Counted from the first letter of the stretch, positions 43,801-51,781 are shown. The stretch is DNA of 64,000 nucleotides from DATBSK01 sp964501785 (GCA_964501785.1 CAZCUD010000006.1:1-64000); one strand, 5' to 3'. Numbers and translations: made by a program. The notes: generated by a model from the letters alone, not told the origin.

Positions 43801-44954
43801 TACTTGATCCCGAACTGGAGGGTTGCGGCGAGCGTCGGACCTGGCTGGTACGTCGAGTACTCGAGGACGCTGATCTCGTCGAGTCGTGTGCCGTCGTAGG
43901 CCTGGGTCGCGACGATGTGGCCCTCGCTCGCCGTGACCGCGAGCTGCACGCTGCCGACGCCGGCCGGCGGTGTGTCAGGACCGGTCACGAAGGTGCCGGT
44001 CTCGAGCGCGGTGGGCGACTCCTGGAGGAAGCCCCACCCGTTGAGCGCGCCGGGCGTGACGGTGACGTCGGTGTGCGACGCCGCCGGGTCCGGGGTCGAC
44101 GCGTTGAGGTTGTCGATGAGGAAGCCGTTGCCCGCGACCGTCGCCTCGGCCGGCGAGCCGGGCCGGAACAGGAGGGAGTCGACGGTGCGCGTCGGCCACG
44201 GCTGCGGGTCAGCACCGTTGTTGTTGCTCTCGCCGGAGAAGCGGTAGTAGTCCTCCCAGGAGGTCCCTGTGTGGACGAGGTTGCCGTCGACGAAGATCTC
44301 GACGATGTCGTTGCTCGGTCCTTCGACGAACTCCATGGCGATCTTCACGGTGTGCGGAACCGTGGGGTCGAAGGTTCCGGGGATCTCGGTGGGGACGAAG
44401 CTGGGCGTCTCGCCGCCCTGCACGTCGTAGAAGAGGAAGGTCAGGTTCGCTCCGTCGACGTGGCGAACGCCGAGGTAGCTCATCCGCGCGCCGTCGCCAC
44501 GGTCGGGGTTGACGACGAGCTGGAGGTTGTGCTGGTAGGCACCGGTCGCCGACGCGACGGTGAACTCCGCCTCGTAGGTCGACTGCCGGTGGCCGCCCGA
44601 CTGTCCGCCGCTGGCCGCGGACATCTCACCGGCCTGGTTCGCGAGTGACGGCGACTTCGGCTGAGCGAAGCAGCCACCGAAGACGCTGTTCGAGACGCGC
44701 CAGGCCTTGGTCCCGAACTCCGGCGGTGCGCCCGGGAAGCCGCTCGTGTCGACGACCGCCTCGTCGACCGTTCCGCACGCGTTGGGCGTACCGGTCCAAC
44801 CACCCTGGCCGTAGACGCTTCCGTTCGAGTAGCTCTCGAAGTCGGTCGAGACGGTGTCGGCGCCAGCCGGCGTGATGCCGGTCGCACCGGTGGCGACGAT
44901 CGCGAACGAGCTCACTGCGAGCGCGATCGCGATGAAGACAGCCCTGCCCTTCAT
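40884..44954 (-). CDS. Giant secreted beta-helix/FN3 surface protein
   Basis: A 1356-aa exported protein. Signal peptide 1-32; two lectin-like beta-sandwich regions to ~500 (DFESYSNGSVYGQGGW..., later FGIKYRPTDTAFGGRLVFE); a right-handed parallel beta-helix about 505-900, beginning TPFKTIQEGVDGVAVDGEVVVAAGTYDEHV; two fibronectin type III domains ~920-1110 (SFVPPVDNGG, SFTPPLDDGG); a Cys-containing module; and a C-terminal domain 1217-1356. Probable role: adhesion or polysaccharide binding. The C-terminal domain is shared with the protease that converges on it 3 bp away. Inverted repeats lie upstream. Confidence 0.87.
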   Translation of the reverse strand: MKGRAVFIAIALAVSSFAIVATGATGITPAGADTVSTDFESYSNGSVYGQGGWTGTPNACGTVDEAVVDTSGFPGAPPEFGTKAWRVSNSVFGGCFAQPKSPSLANQAGEMSAASGGQSGGHRQSTYEAEFTVASATGAYQHNLQLVVNPDRGDGARMSYLGVRHVDGANLTFLFYDVQGGETPSFVPTEIPGTFDPTVPHTVKIAMEFVEGPSNDIVEIFVDGNLVHTGTSWEDYYRFSGESNNNGADPQPWPTRTVDSLLFRPGSPAEATVAGNGFLIDNLNASTPDPAASHTDVTVTPGALNGWGFLQESPTALETGTFVTGPDTPPAGVGSVQLAVTASEGHIVATQAYDGTRLDEISVLEYSTYQPGPTLAATLQFGIKYRPTDTAFGGRLVFEPYQTVGTVGAGWQTWSPLTGKWWGSNTSANGTGLGASGECSQNFPCTWSRVLELFPNAEIGNGGNPTDGPLLFKVGALGSWPGFTGNVDKLTIGVGGGPATTTYDFEPGCTTTCYVDSGVVTSGDGHPATPFKTIQEGVDGVAVDGEVVVAAGTYDEHVTIDKSLTLTGAGETTVIDPSTDGPAITVTSGGTSETDRLVLNSLKTTGAGGGRPNGQGIKLAVPTAAGHITLMNVTSTGNSGDGLLQNGAGALEDIVVESSSFSGNAYGGYAVTAGAGEITKFRVDNSHFDDNGTWGWSVFIKNNPGVGPYVPTLTDVVVEDSSFDGNGHKGIYLERLDDALLQRLSVVGSGDGASLPEAGFTAHAAGIDINLKYREFSDIELLDSTITGSGGGDATNGGALLFKQRDDAPSYGPPAQPAATVDDVTISGNVISNNPVTGVRFGEPGKTNAGPTDTHVNHNTISNNTGIGFNAENTSAAIDGECNFYGTEDGPSGEGAGTGDDVSVNVDFTPWKIAEDSPCPPNVPGAPTGALGTGGDEQALVSFVPPVDNGGSLVTEYTATCVSEDPDTERSGSGTVSPVTVGDLENGTLYVCWVHATNFAGDGPNSNFAFATPGTSPDAPTDVSVVRTGSDAEVSFTPPLDDGGFPITEYTATCIGPDTKTSTGAGSPMVVSGLATDADYTCTVRATNARGDGDESDGFITAAADGTLAGSVHDLVPPKGTGAAFDATANVGVLICEAGGAPGCAEPQQEQAVADGTFTKLLEEGDYEVAPYYCKSSRPSCAPDSSGIRVGPTWTPVTVEAGLTTDPAVALNVGFRPDVQARRGDGTAFRGSNTYAATGSTAPSISAGVIGSRTFVVRIDNDGDLRESINLRAAKLIGSRFNVTYRVNGAKLQRIGTTTGRDFALDPGDQRTVTVTITPKAGALPGNQAVVQLRALSKGQAGGAKADFVKVRVTKI

Positions 44955-45061
44955 GGCCCCAGCCCTTCTTCGACCACTGCCCGTGGTCGGTAGCCCTACT
45001 TGCCGGGCGTCGGTCTAACGCAGAGTGACCGATTCACGCAACTTGCCTCTTCTGGGGTGAA

Positions 45062-45119
45062 CGCGGAGAATGTCCGAGTAACCACTCTCCGCGCGAACAG
45101 GAAGGGCATTCGCGCGGAG
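45062..45119. promoter_or_regulatory. Cluster of CGCGGAG inverted repeats
   Basis: A perfect 11-bp inverted repeat, CTCCGCGCGAA (45087-45097) and TTCGCGCGGAG (45109-45119), with an 11-nt spacer. A further CGCGGAGA (45062-45069) pairs with TCTCCGCG (45086-45093). The two pairings exclude each other. They lie about 110-165 bp upstream of the surface-protein start and 50-110 bp upstream of the divergent CxxC gene; operators or alternative RNA hairpins are both possible. Confidence 0.5.
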
Positions 45120-45170
45120 GGCGCGCGGTGTCGCGAGGGGCTGTCACACCCCCGTGGGAGCGTGCGGGGC

Positions 45171-45380
45171 ATGCGGATCGACTGCGACGACTGCGTGATG
45201 CAGCACACGAGCGCGTGCGACGACTGCGTCGTCTCGCACATCCTCCGGCGCGAGCCCGGCGACGCGATCGTGCTCGACCTGGGCGAGGAGCGCGCGCTGC
45301 GCTCGTTCGTCGACGCCGGGCTCGTGCCCGACCTGCGGCTCGAGCCGCGGGACGAGCGCCGCGCCGGCGGCTCGCCCTAG
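45171..45380 (+). CDS. Small double-CxxC protein, 69 aa
   Basis: A 69-aa protein whose N-terminus MRIDCDDCVMQHTSACDDCVVSH holds two CxxC motifs 8 residues apart, enough to bind one Zn2+ or an Fe-S cluster. An acidic helix and a charged tail follow. This N-terminal pattern is conserved in small uncharacterised proteins of several actinobacterial lineages. GGGAG precedes the ATG. It overlaps the convergent amidohydrolase by 4 bp. Confidence 0.78.
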   Translation: MRIDCDDCVMQHTSACDDCVVSHILRREPGDAIVLDLGEERALRSFVDAGLVPDLRLEPRDERRAGGSP

Positions 45381-46570
45381 TCGCGCACCTCGGCGCGGAG
45401 CGCGCCCACGGTGCACTGCTCCTTCGGGCGGTGCGCGAACGGGTCGTACTGGTAGATGCGCATCGCGTTCTCGTGGGTGATCTTGGCCACGTCGTCGTCG
45501 GGCACGCCGTCGAGCTGCTTGGCGAGCGTCTCGGGCGAGTGCGGCCACGTCGAGTCGGAGTGCGGGTAGTCGCACTCCCACGTGATGTTGTCGACGCCGA
45601 TGCGGTGGCGGTCCTCGACGCCGGCCCGGTCGCTGATGAAGCAGAAGGAGAAGTGGTCGAGCGCGACCTGGCTGGGCAGCTGGTCCCCGAAGTCCTGGCC
45701 CGTCCAGAAGCGGTGCTGCTGGTACGTGTAGTCGATGCGCTCGAGCCAGTAGGGCACCCATCCCGTGCCGCCCTCCGAGAGCGCGAACTTGAGGTTCGGG
45801 TAGCGCCGGAGCACGTCCGACCAGATGAGGTCGGTCGCTGCGTGCATGGTGTTGAGCGGGGTGAGCGTGATCATCACGTCGATCGGCGCGCCCTCCTCGA
45901 GGGCGAGCGTCGTCGACGACGAGCCGATGTGCAGGCAGATGACGGTGCCCTCGTCCTCGCAGGCCTCGAAGAACGGGTCCCAGTGGCCGCCGAAGATGTG
46001 GGGCCACCCGAGCTTGGCCGGGTTCTCCGAGAAGGTGACCGCGTGGCAGCCCTTCTTCGCGACCCGTCGCACCTCGTCGGCCATGAGCTGCGGGTCCCAG
46101 ATGGGCGGGATCGAGAGCGGGATGAACCGGCCGGGGTAGGTGCCGCACCACTCGTCGATGTGCCAGTCGTTGTAGGCGCGGAGCAGGTTGAGGCCGACGT
46201 CGAGGTCCTTCGAGCGCGAGAAGAGCTGGCCGCAGAACTGCACGAAGCTCGGGAAGCACATCGAGCCGAGCACGCCGTTGCGGTTCATGTCGGCGACCCG
46301 CTCGTGGATGTTCCAGCAGCCCTTGCGGATGCCGTCGAGCGACGTCGGCTCGATGCCGTACTCCTCGGGCGGCTTCCCGGCGACCGCGTTCAGCCCGATG
46401 TTGGGGATCTCGGCGTCCTCGTAGCGCCACACGTCGGTGCCGTCGTCCTTGTGGACGAAGCGGGGTGCGCTGTCCTTCCACCTGTCGGGCAGGTGGGCGT
46501 CGAACAAGGTCGGAGGCTCGACGACGTGGTCGTCGACGCTCACGAGGATCAGGTCTTCGGTCTTGGCCAT
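45377..46570 (-). CDS. Amidohydrolase family 2 protein
   Basis: A 397-aa TIM-barrel metal hydrolase, paralogue of the protein at 5967. It has VDDHVVEPPTLFDAH, CLHIGSSS, FALSEGGTGWVPYWLERIDY and WECDYPHSDSTWPHS. The metal-binding DxH and the C-terminal Asp are kept. Likely a hydrolase or non-oxidative decarboxylase of a carboxylated substrate. ATG 46570 follows a G-rich site. The neighbours are membrane proteins, so its pathway context is unclear. Confidence 0.85.
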   Translation of the reverse strand: MAKTEDLILVSVDDHVVEPPTLFDAHLPDRWKDSAPRFVHKDDGTDVWRYEDAEIPNIGLNAVAGKPPEEYGIEPTSLDGIRKGCWNIHERVADMNRNGVLGSMCFPSFVQFCGQLFSRSKDLDVGLNLLRAYNDWHIDEWCGTYPGRFIPLSIPPIWDPQLMADEVRRVAKKGCHAVTFSENPAKLGWPHIFGGHWDPFFEACEDEGTVICLHIGSSSTTLALEEGAPIDVMITLTPLNTMHAATDLIWSDVLRRYPNLKFALSEGGTGWVPYWLERIDYTYQQHRFWTGQDFGDQLPSQVALDHFSFCFISDRAGVEDRHRIGVDNITWECDYPHSDSTWPHSPETLAKQLDGVPDDDVAKITHENAMRIYQYDPFAHRPKEQCTVGALRAEVRD

Positions 46571-46672
46571 CGCGCACCCCCGGGACGACTGTGAACCTGA
46601 CGCCGGTGTCAGCCTAGGCCCTGCGCAGCCGGGCGGGTTAGCCTGCCGCCGTCTTCGACCGGAGGGACGGAC

Positions 46673-47203
46673 GTGAACGATCAGGACGCGCTGAACATCG
46701 CCTTGCTCGTGGCCCGGCTGTGGGTGGGCGCGGTGATCTTCGCCCACGGATGGCGACACCTGAAGGCGGTCCGGTCGGGTCCGGGGATGGCGAGCTGGTT
46801 CGAGAGCCTCGGGCTTCGCAACGGCCCGCTGCAGGCGTGGAACGTCACGCTGACCGAGCTCGCAGCCGGTGTCGCGCTGGTCTTCGGCTTCCTCACGCCG
46901 CTGTCGTACGGGGGCGTGGCATCGATCGCGTTCGTCGCGCTGGTGACGAACCACTGGAAGAACGGGTTCTGGTCGTTCAACAAGGGCGAGGGGTGGGAGT
47001 ACGTCAGCGTCCTCGGCGTCCTGTCGCTCGTGCTCGGCACGGTCGGCCCCGGTCAGTGGTCGCTCGACGACGCGTTCGGCTTCTCGTTCCCGTTCGAGCC
47101 CGGCACCGCGATCCTGCTCACCCTCCTCTTGGGGGTCGTCGGCACCGCGGCCTTCCTGGCCGTCTTCTGGCGTCCGCCGCAGAAGGCCGAGGCCGCCGAG
47201 TAG
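46673..47203 (+). CDS. DoxX-family membrane protein
   Basis: A 176-aa protein with four helices and the DoxX pattern: LLVARLWVGAVIFAHGWRHL, SLGLRNGPLQAWNVTLTELAAGVALVFGF, FVALVTNHWKNGFWSF and the C-terminal ILLTLLLGVVGTAAFLAVFW. DoxX proteins associate with quinone-linked redox or detoxification modules. GGAGGG lies before the GTG, and a TAGCCT -10 candidate sits at 46639, giving a normal short leader. Confidence 0.85.
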   Translation: MNDQDALNIALLVARLWVGAVIFAHGWRHLKAVRSGPGMASWFESLGLRNGPLQAWNVTLTELAAGVALVFGFLTPLSYGGVASIAFVALVTNHWKNGFWSFNKGEGWEYVSVLGVLSLVLGTVGPGQWSLDDAFGFSFPFEPGTAILLTLLLGVVGTAAFLAVFWRPPQKAEAAE

Positions 47204-47298
47204 CGAGAAACCCCCGGAACCTGGCGCGAGTCTGACAAGGTACGCGTAGCAGCGGCCGGCACCCGCCGGCCCGCGCGGACCAACAACGGGGGTTCTCC

Positions 47299-47688
47299 GT
47301 GGCAGACACGCTCGCCAAGAAGGGATCGGGATGGGTCGGCTTCGCCGGCGTCGTCCTGATCATCGCCGGGTTCTTCGACGTCGTCTCGGGCCTGTGGGCG
47401 CTCGACAAGAAGGACCAGGGTCCGATCGACGAGATCCTCTACGAGGGCAACCTCGAGACGTGGGGTTGGATCTACCTGATCGTCGGCATCGTGCTGATCT
47501 TGGCCGGGTTCGCGGTCTTCCAGCGTGCGCAGTGGGCGCGCTGGGTCGGCATCCTCGCCGCGATGGTGGGCATCGTGATCGAGTTCTTCTGGATGTTCGC
47601 GACGCCGGGTCGATCGCTCGTCTACATCGTGATCGCGTCGCTCGTGATCTACGCGCTGACGGTGTACGGCGACAAGGAGACGGTGTAG
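47299..47688 (+). CDS. Four-helix membrane protein (DUF7144/SPW-like)
   Basis: A 129-aa protein: SGWVGFAGVVLIIAGFFDVVSGLWAL, a short acidic loop, then GWIYLIVGIVLILAGFAVF, WVGILAAMVGIVIEFFWMF and VYIVIASLVIYALTVYG. The layout is that of common actinobacterial four-helix proteins listed as DUF7144. The GTG start has GGGGG upstream. Function unknown. Confidence 0.8.
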   Translation: MADTLAKKGSGWVGFAGVVLIIAGFFDVVSGLWALDKKDQGPIDEILYEGNLETWGWIYLIVGIVLILAGFAVFQRAQWARWVGILAAMVGIVIEFFWMFATPGRSLVYIVIASLVIYALTVYGDKETV

Positions 47689-47791
47689 CCGGGGAGCACG
47701 CGGCGCACCGCTGACACCAGCGGCCGCGGCCCCCGACCCCGCCCGGCAACCCGGGCACCAGGGTCGCGGGTGCCGCGGCCGTGTCGCGCCC

Positions 47792-47850
47792 CCACCGTTC
47801 TGGCGTCAGCAGACCCGCGTGAGGCGGGTGTGCTGACGCCGAAACGATGG
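47792..47850. repeat. GGCGTCAG-type hairpin, copy 2
   Basis: The left arm, CACCGTTCTGGCGTCAGCAGACCCG, shares 24 nt with the hairpin at 21490; the right arm is CGGGTGTGCTGACGCCGAAACGATGG. Stem with few mismatches. It lies in the 221-bp gap between a membrane-protein stop and the convergent ETF stop. Confidence 0.7.
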
Positions 47851-47856
47851 GGGCGC

Positions 47857-47912
47857 ACCGTTCTGGCGTCACTTGACGGCACTGGACGCGGTGAAGTGAC
47901 GCCGAAGCGTCA
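47857..47912. repeat. GGCGTCAC-type hairpin, copy 3, adjacent
   Basis: CACCGTTCTGGCGTCACTT pairs with AAGTGACGCCGAAGCG. It follows copy 2 within 10 bp and shares the CACCGTTCTGGCGTCA start. Its right end runs into the stop codon (47910-47912) of the fused ETF gene. Likely a terminator for convergent transcription. Confidence 0.65.
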
Positions 47913-49700
47913 GGGGAGGACCCGGGCGAGCTCGGCGGTGAGGAGATCGACGGCGGTGAGGGCGTCGCCGACGATGCCGATGTCGGCGTGGTCGAACACG
48001 AGGGCATCCGGGTCGGCGTTCACGGCGAGGACGGTGCCGGCCGCGCGGACGCCCACCATGTGGTTGAACTTGCCGCTCGTCCCGAGCGCGACGAACAGGT
48101 GGGGGGAGATCGTGCGTCCGGTGATGCCGATCTGGCGGGCCCGCGGCATCCAGCCGTTGTCCGTCACCTTGCGGGTGGCTCCGAGCTCTGCGCCGAGCAG
48201 CTCCCGCAACGGCTCGATGCGCGGATAGTCGTCGGGACCGATCCCGCCGGTGCCGATCCCGATCACCGTCGTCGCCTCGGCGAGCACATCGAGATCGTCG
48301 TCGCGGGTGCGGGCCACGACCTCGACTCGGGCGCGGGGTCGCACCGCCAACGAGCGACTCGTCGCGGTGAACGATCGCGGCGCGAGCCGGGGGAGCATGC
48401 CGGCTCGCACCGTCGCCATCTGCACGGCAGACGACGCGGTGATCGCAGCGACCAGCTGTCCGCCGAACGCGGGCTTCCACGCGACGAGCCGACCGTCGTC
48501 GACCTCCAGGTCGATGGCGTCGCCCGTGAGCCCGGCGCCGACGCGCGCCGCGACGCGCGCCGCGACCTCGCGACCCCAGGCGGTGCCGGGCGCGAGGAGT
48601 GCCCACGGTGGCTCCTGCGCCACCCAGTCAGCGACCGCGCCCGCCACGTCCTCCTCCACGAGCGCGCCGTCCGGGCCGTCGAGCGCCACCACGTCGTCGG
48701 CGCCCCACGAGCCGAGCACCGACAGGTGGGGCGGCTCGGTCGTGAGGGCGACGACCCGACCGTCGAGGTCGCGGGCGAGCGTGGCGGCGGATCCGAGGAG
48801 CTCGCGGGTCAGGTGCGCCCGGTCGGGCTCGATCACGACCGCGACCGCAGGCCCTGATCCGCCGGTGTCGGGCACGCGCTCGCCGTCGCCGGCGTCGTCC
48901 TCGGGTGGCGTCAGGGCACCCGACTGCTCGAGGAGTGCGACGGCGTCGCGGACCTGCTCGTCGAGTGGACCGTCGCAGCGATGGCGCCGCCGCGCCACCT
49001 CGTGCACCCGCACCGGCCCGACGGTCGTCGGGCTCCCGGCCGCGCCCCAGGGGCCGGGGCCGAGGGTGGCGGCATCGATGGTCCGGAGCCGCTCGCGCGG
49101 GACCGTCGCCCGTCCGGCCGGATCGACCTTGCACGGGTCGATCAGCCGCTCCGCGCACGACGCCACCAGGGGGAGCTCGACCTCGAGCTGGACCCATCCG
49201 TCGTCGTGCTCGCACCGGAGGTGCAGCACCGAGCCCTTCATGCTCAGGTGCCGCACGCCCGTCGCGAACGGCAGGTCGAGCAGCTCCGCCAACGACGGCC
49301 CGACCTGACCGGTGTCGGCGTCGACCGAGTTGCGCCCCGTGAGCACCATGTCGAACGGTCCCTCTCGCGCCAGGGCAGCGGCGAGCGCGCGGGCGCTCGC
49401 CAACGTGTCGGACCCCGCGAACGCGGGGTCGGTCACGAGGACGCCCTCGATCTCGACCGCCGCTTCGAGGCCCCACGCGATCGCTTCGCGCAGCACGTCC
49501 TCCGCGGTGGGTGGCCCGAGCGTGAGGACGGTCACCGTCCCGTCACCGATGGCAGCCGCGAGCTCGACGGCCTGCGACACCGCGCGACGGCAGTACGGGT
49601 TCATCTCGAGATCGAGGCCCTCGCGCACGAGTCGCCCGTCCGCGCCGAGCTCCATCTCCTCGAACGCGGGGATCTGCTTCACCAGCGCCGCGATGCGCAC
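47910..49700 (-). CDS. Fused electron transfer flavoprotein (beta-alpha)
   Basis: A 596-aa single chain. Residues 1-255 match ETF beta (VKQIPAFEEMEL, NPYCRRAVSQAVELA, GRNSVDADTGQVGPSLAELL). Residues ~285-596 match ETF alpha, ending in the FAD-binding segment TRKVTDNGWMPRARQIGITGRTISPHLFVALGTSGKFNHMVG ... ADIGIVGD. ETF normally has two genes; here both are in beta-alpha order. It would accept electrons from the acyl-CoA dehydrogenases of the window. The GTG start has TAGCCT 6 nt upstream: leaderless. Confidence 0.87.
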   Translation of the reverse strand: MRIAALVKQIPAFEEMELGADGRLVREGLDLEMNPYCRRAVSQAVELAAAIGDGTVTVLTLGPPTAEDVLREAIAWGLEAAVEIEGVLVTDPAFAGSDTLASARALAAALAREGPFDMVLTGRNSVDADTGQVGPSLAELLDLPFATGVRHLSMKGSVLHLRCEHDDGWVQLEVELPLVASCAERLIDPCKVDPAGRATVPRERLRTIDAATLGPGPWGAAGSPTTVGPVRVHEVARRRHRCDGPLDEQVRDAVALLEQSGALTPPEDDAGDGERVPDTGGSGPAVAVVIEPDRAHLTRELLGSAATLARDLDGRVVALTTEPPHLSVLGSWGADDVVALDGPDGALVEEDVAGAVADWVAQEPPWALLAPGTAWGREVAARVAARVGAGLTGDAIDLEVDDGRLVAWKPAFGGQLVAAITASSAVQMATVRAGMLPRLAPRSFTATSRSLAVRPRARVEVVARTRDDDLDVLAEATTVIGIGTGGIGPDDYPRIEPLRELLGAELGATRKVTDNGWMPRARQIGITGRTISPHLFVALGTSGKFNHMVGVRAAGTVLAVNADPDALVFDHADIGIVGDALTAVDLLTAELARVLP

Positions 49701-49706
49701 TCGACG

Positions 49707-49712
49707 AGGCTA
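49707..49712 (-). promoter_or_regulatory. -10 element of leaderless ETF promoter
   Basis: TAGCCT on the minus strand, 6 nt before the GTG start at 49700; divergent from the thiolase gene. Confidence 0.45.
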
Positions 49713-49777
49713 GATGGCGCGCCCGGCGGGCCCGACGGCCGTCCAAACTACGCTGCGCCGGACGAAGAGGAGTGGTG

Positions 49778-50959
49778 ATGCGAGAAGCGGTGATCGTCGA
49801 CACGGTGCGCACGCCGATCGGCAAGCGCAAGGGTGCCCTGTCGGGCTGGCACCCGACCGACCTGCTCGCCTTCGCGTTGCGCGGTCTGCTCGACCGCAAC
49901 GACGTCGACCCCGCGCTCGTCGAGGACGTCGTCGGTGGGTGTGTCACCCAGGCCGGAGAGCAGGGCTGCAACGTGACGCGCAACGCCTGGGTCGCCGCCG
50001 GGCTGCCCTGGCACGTGCCCGCGACGTCGGTCGACCGGCAGTGCGGCTCGTCGCAGCAGGCGATGCACTTCGTGGCCCAGGGCGTGATGGCGGGCGCCTA
50101 CGACGTGGCGATCGCGTGCGGGGTCGAGTCGATGACGCGCGCGCCGATGTCGAGCAACGCCCGTGGCGGCACCGGGCCGTTCTCGCCCGCGTTCCTCGAG
50201 GCGTGCAACGGCGTCCTCGGCATCCAGTTCTGGGTCGCGCAGGTGCTCGCCGACAAGTACGGCGTCTCCCGCGAGGAGATGGATGCCTTCGCCTGCGAGT
50301 CGCAACGGCGGGCCGCCGAGAGCACCGACAGCGGCCACTTCGCGAAGGAGCTGTTGCCGATCCCGGTCCGCGACGAGGACGGCAACGAGACCGGGGCCAT
50401 GTTGGAGGCCGACGAGGGCATCCGCCGTGAGACGACCCTCGAGGGCCTTGCCGCGCTGAAGCCCGCGTGGGAGTCCGACGAGCAGCCCGCGCCCGACATC
50501 ACCGCGGGCAACGCGTCGCAGATGAGCGATGGAGCGGCCGCGATGCTGATCACCGAGCGCGCGACCGCCGAGCGGCTCGGCCTTCCGATCCGTGCCCGCT
50601 TCGCCCACTTCGCGGTCCTCGCTGACGACCCCGTGCTGGTGCTGTCCGCACCCAACCCCGTCACTCGCAAGCTCCTCGAACGCTCCGGCATGTCCATCGA
50701 CGACTTCGACGCGATGGAGTGCAACGAGGCGTTCGCGGCGATCGCGCTGATGTGGGCGAAGGAGTTCGAGCCCGATCCGGCGAAGTACAACCCGCGTGGG
50801 GGAGCGATCGCGATCGGGCACCCGTTGGGTGCCAGCGGGGTTCGCATCATGACCACGATGCTCAACCACCTGGAGTCGACGGGGGGTCGGTACGGGTTCC
50901 AGACGATGTGCGAGGGCGGTGGGCAGGCCAACGCCACCGTCATCGAGCGCCTCGGCTGA
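49778..50959 (+). CDS. Acetyl-CoA acetyltransferase (thiolase)
   Basis: A 393-aa thiolase of the FadA type. The nucleophile Cys is in DRQCGSSQQA near residue 90, ECNEAFA and IGHPLGASG hold the His, and CEGGGQANA the second catalytic Cys. It cleaves 3-ketoacyl-CoA with CoA, or runs in reverse. The ATG at 49778 has AGGAG 5 nt upstream, better than the GTG at 49772. Divergent from the ETF gene, so redox and thiolysis steps of beta-oxidation are adjacent. Confidence 0.93.
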   Translation: MREAVIVDTVRTPIGKRKGALSGWHPTDLLAFALRGLLDRNDVDPALVEDVVGGCVTQAGEQGCNVTRNAWVAAGLPWHVPATSVDRQCGSSQQAMHFVAQGVMAGAYDVAIACGVESMTRAPMSSNARGGTGPFSPAFLEACNGVLGIQFWVAQVLADKYGVSREEMDAFACESQRRAAESTDSGHFAKELLPIPVRDEDGNETGAMLEADEGIRRETTLEGLAALKPAWESDEQPAPDITAGNASQMSDGAAAMLITERATAERLGLPIRARFAHFAVLADDPVLVLSAPNPVTRKLLERSGMSIDDFDAMECNEAFAAIALMWAKEFEPDPAKYNPRGGAIAIGHPLGASGVRIMTTMLNHLESTGGRYGFQTMCEGGGQANATVIERLG

Positions 50960-50971
50960 CGAGACGCCACG

Positions 50972-51766
50972 GTGCTCGCGCTCGAATCCGGCCCGGCCCG
51001 ACTGGTCGTCGACCCCGCCAACGGCGGGCGCGTCTCGGGTCTCGAGGTCGACGGGCTGCCGCTGCTGCTCACGCCCGACGACGACGATCGCAACCACGGG
51101 ATCTTCCCGATGGCGCCGTGGGCCGGGCGCGTGCGCGACGGCGTGTTCTCGTTCGAGGGCACCGAGCACCGGCTCCCGCTCAACAAGCCTCCGCACGCGA
51201 TCCACGGCACGGTGCGCGACCACCGGTGGCGGGTCGAGTCGCAGACGACGACCGGTGCCGAGCTGACGATCGCGCTGACCGATCCGTGGCCGTTCAAGGG
51301 ACACGTCGTGCAGCGCTTCGACCTCACACCCGACTCGCTCGCGCTCACGATGGAGGTGCACGCCGACCGCGCACCGATGCCCGCGTCGTGTGGCTGGCAT
51401 CCCTGGTGGCGGCGCGACCTCGGCCGGGGCGAGCCCGTCGAGCTCGAGCTCCACGCGGACGGCATGTACGTGAAGGACGACGACGGCATCCAGACCGGTG
51501 AGCTGGGCCGCGTGACGCCGCCACCCTGGGACGACTGCTTCACCGATCTCGGCTCCCCGCCGGCGGTGCTGCGCTGGCCCGGCGCCGCGACCGTGACGTT
51601 CGAGACCGACTGCCCATGCGTCGTCGTGTACACCGAGCCCGAGCTGGCCCTCTGCGTGGAGGCGCAGTCGGGTCCGCCCGACGCGCTGAACATCGCGCCG
51701 CGCGTCGTCACGCCGGGAGCGCCACTCGTCGTTCACGCGACGTTCCACTGGGCGATCGACGGCTGA
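50972..51766 (+). CDS. Aldose 1-epimerase (mutarotase) family protein
   Basis: A 264-aa galactose-mutarotase-like protein. NKPPHAIHG holds the first His, SCGWHPWW the second, and the Glu base is in LCVEAQSGPPDALN. It interconverts alpha and beta anomers of a hexose or pentose. It is 12 bp after the thiolase stop and 29 bp before phosphoketolase; the sugar context fits the latter better. Confidence 0.88.
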   Translation: MLALESGPARLVVDPANGGRVSGLEVDGLPLLLTPDDDDRNHGIFPMAPWAGRVRDGVFSFEGTEHRLPLNKPPHAIHGTVRDHRWRVESQTTTGAELTIALTDPWPFKGHVVQRFDLTPDSLALTMEVHADRAPMPASCGWHPWWRRDLGRGEPVELELHADGMYVKDDDGIQTGELGRVTPPPWDDCFTDLGSPPAVLRWPGAATVTFETDCPCVVVYTEPELALCVEAQSGPPDALNIAPRVVTPGAPLVVHATFHWAIDG

Positions 51767-51781
51767 CCACCAGCAGGTCGG

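Noticed and set aside
44955..45060. Cyclic di-GMP riboswitch in the surface-protein leader
   Set aside because: GGCAAG and GGGCTACCGA looked suggestive, but the GACGCAAAGCC core and tetraloop arrangement of the class are missing. Only simple hairpins can be supported.
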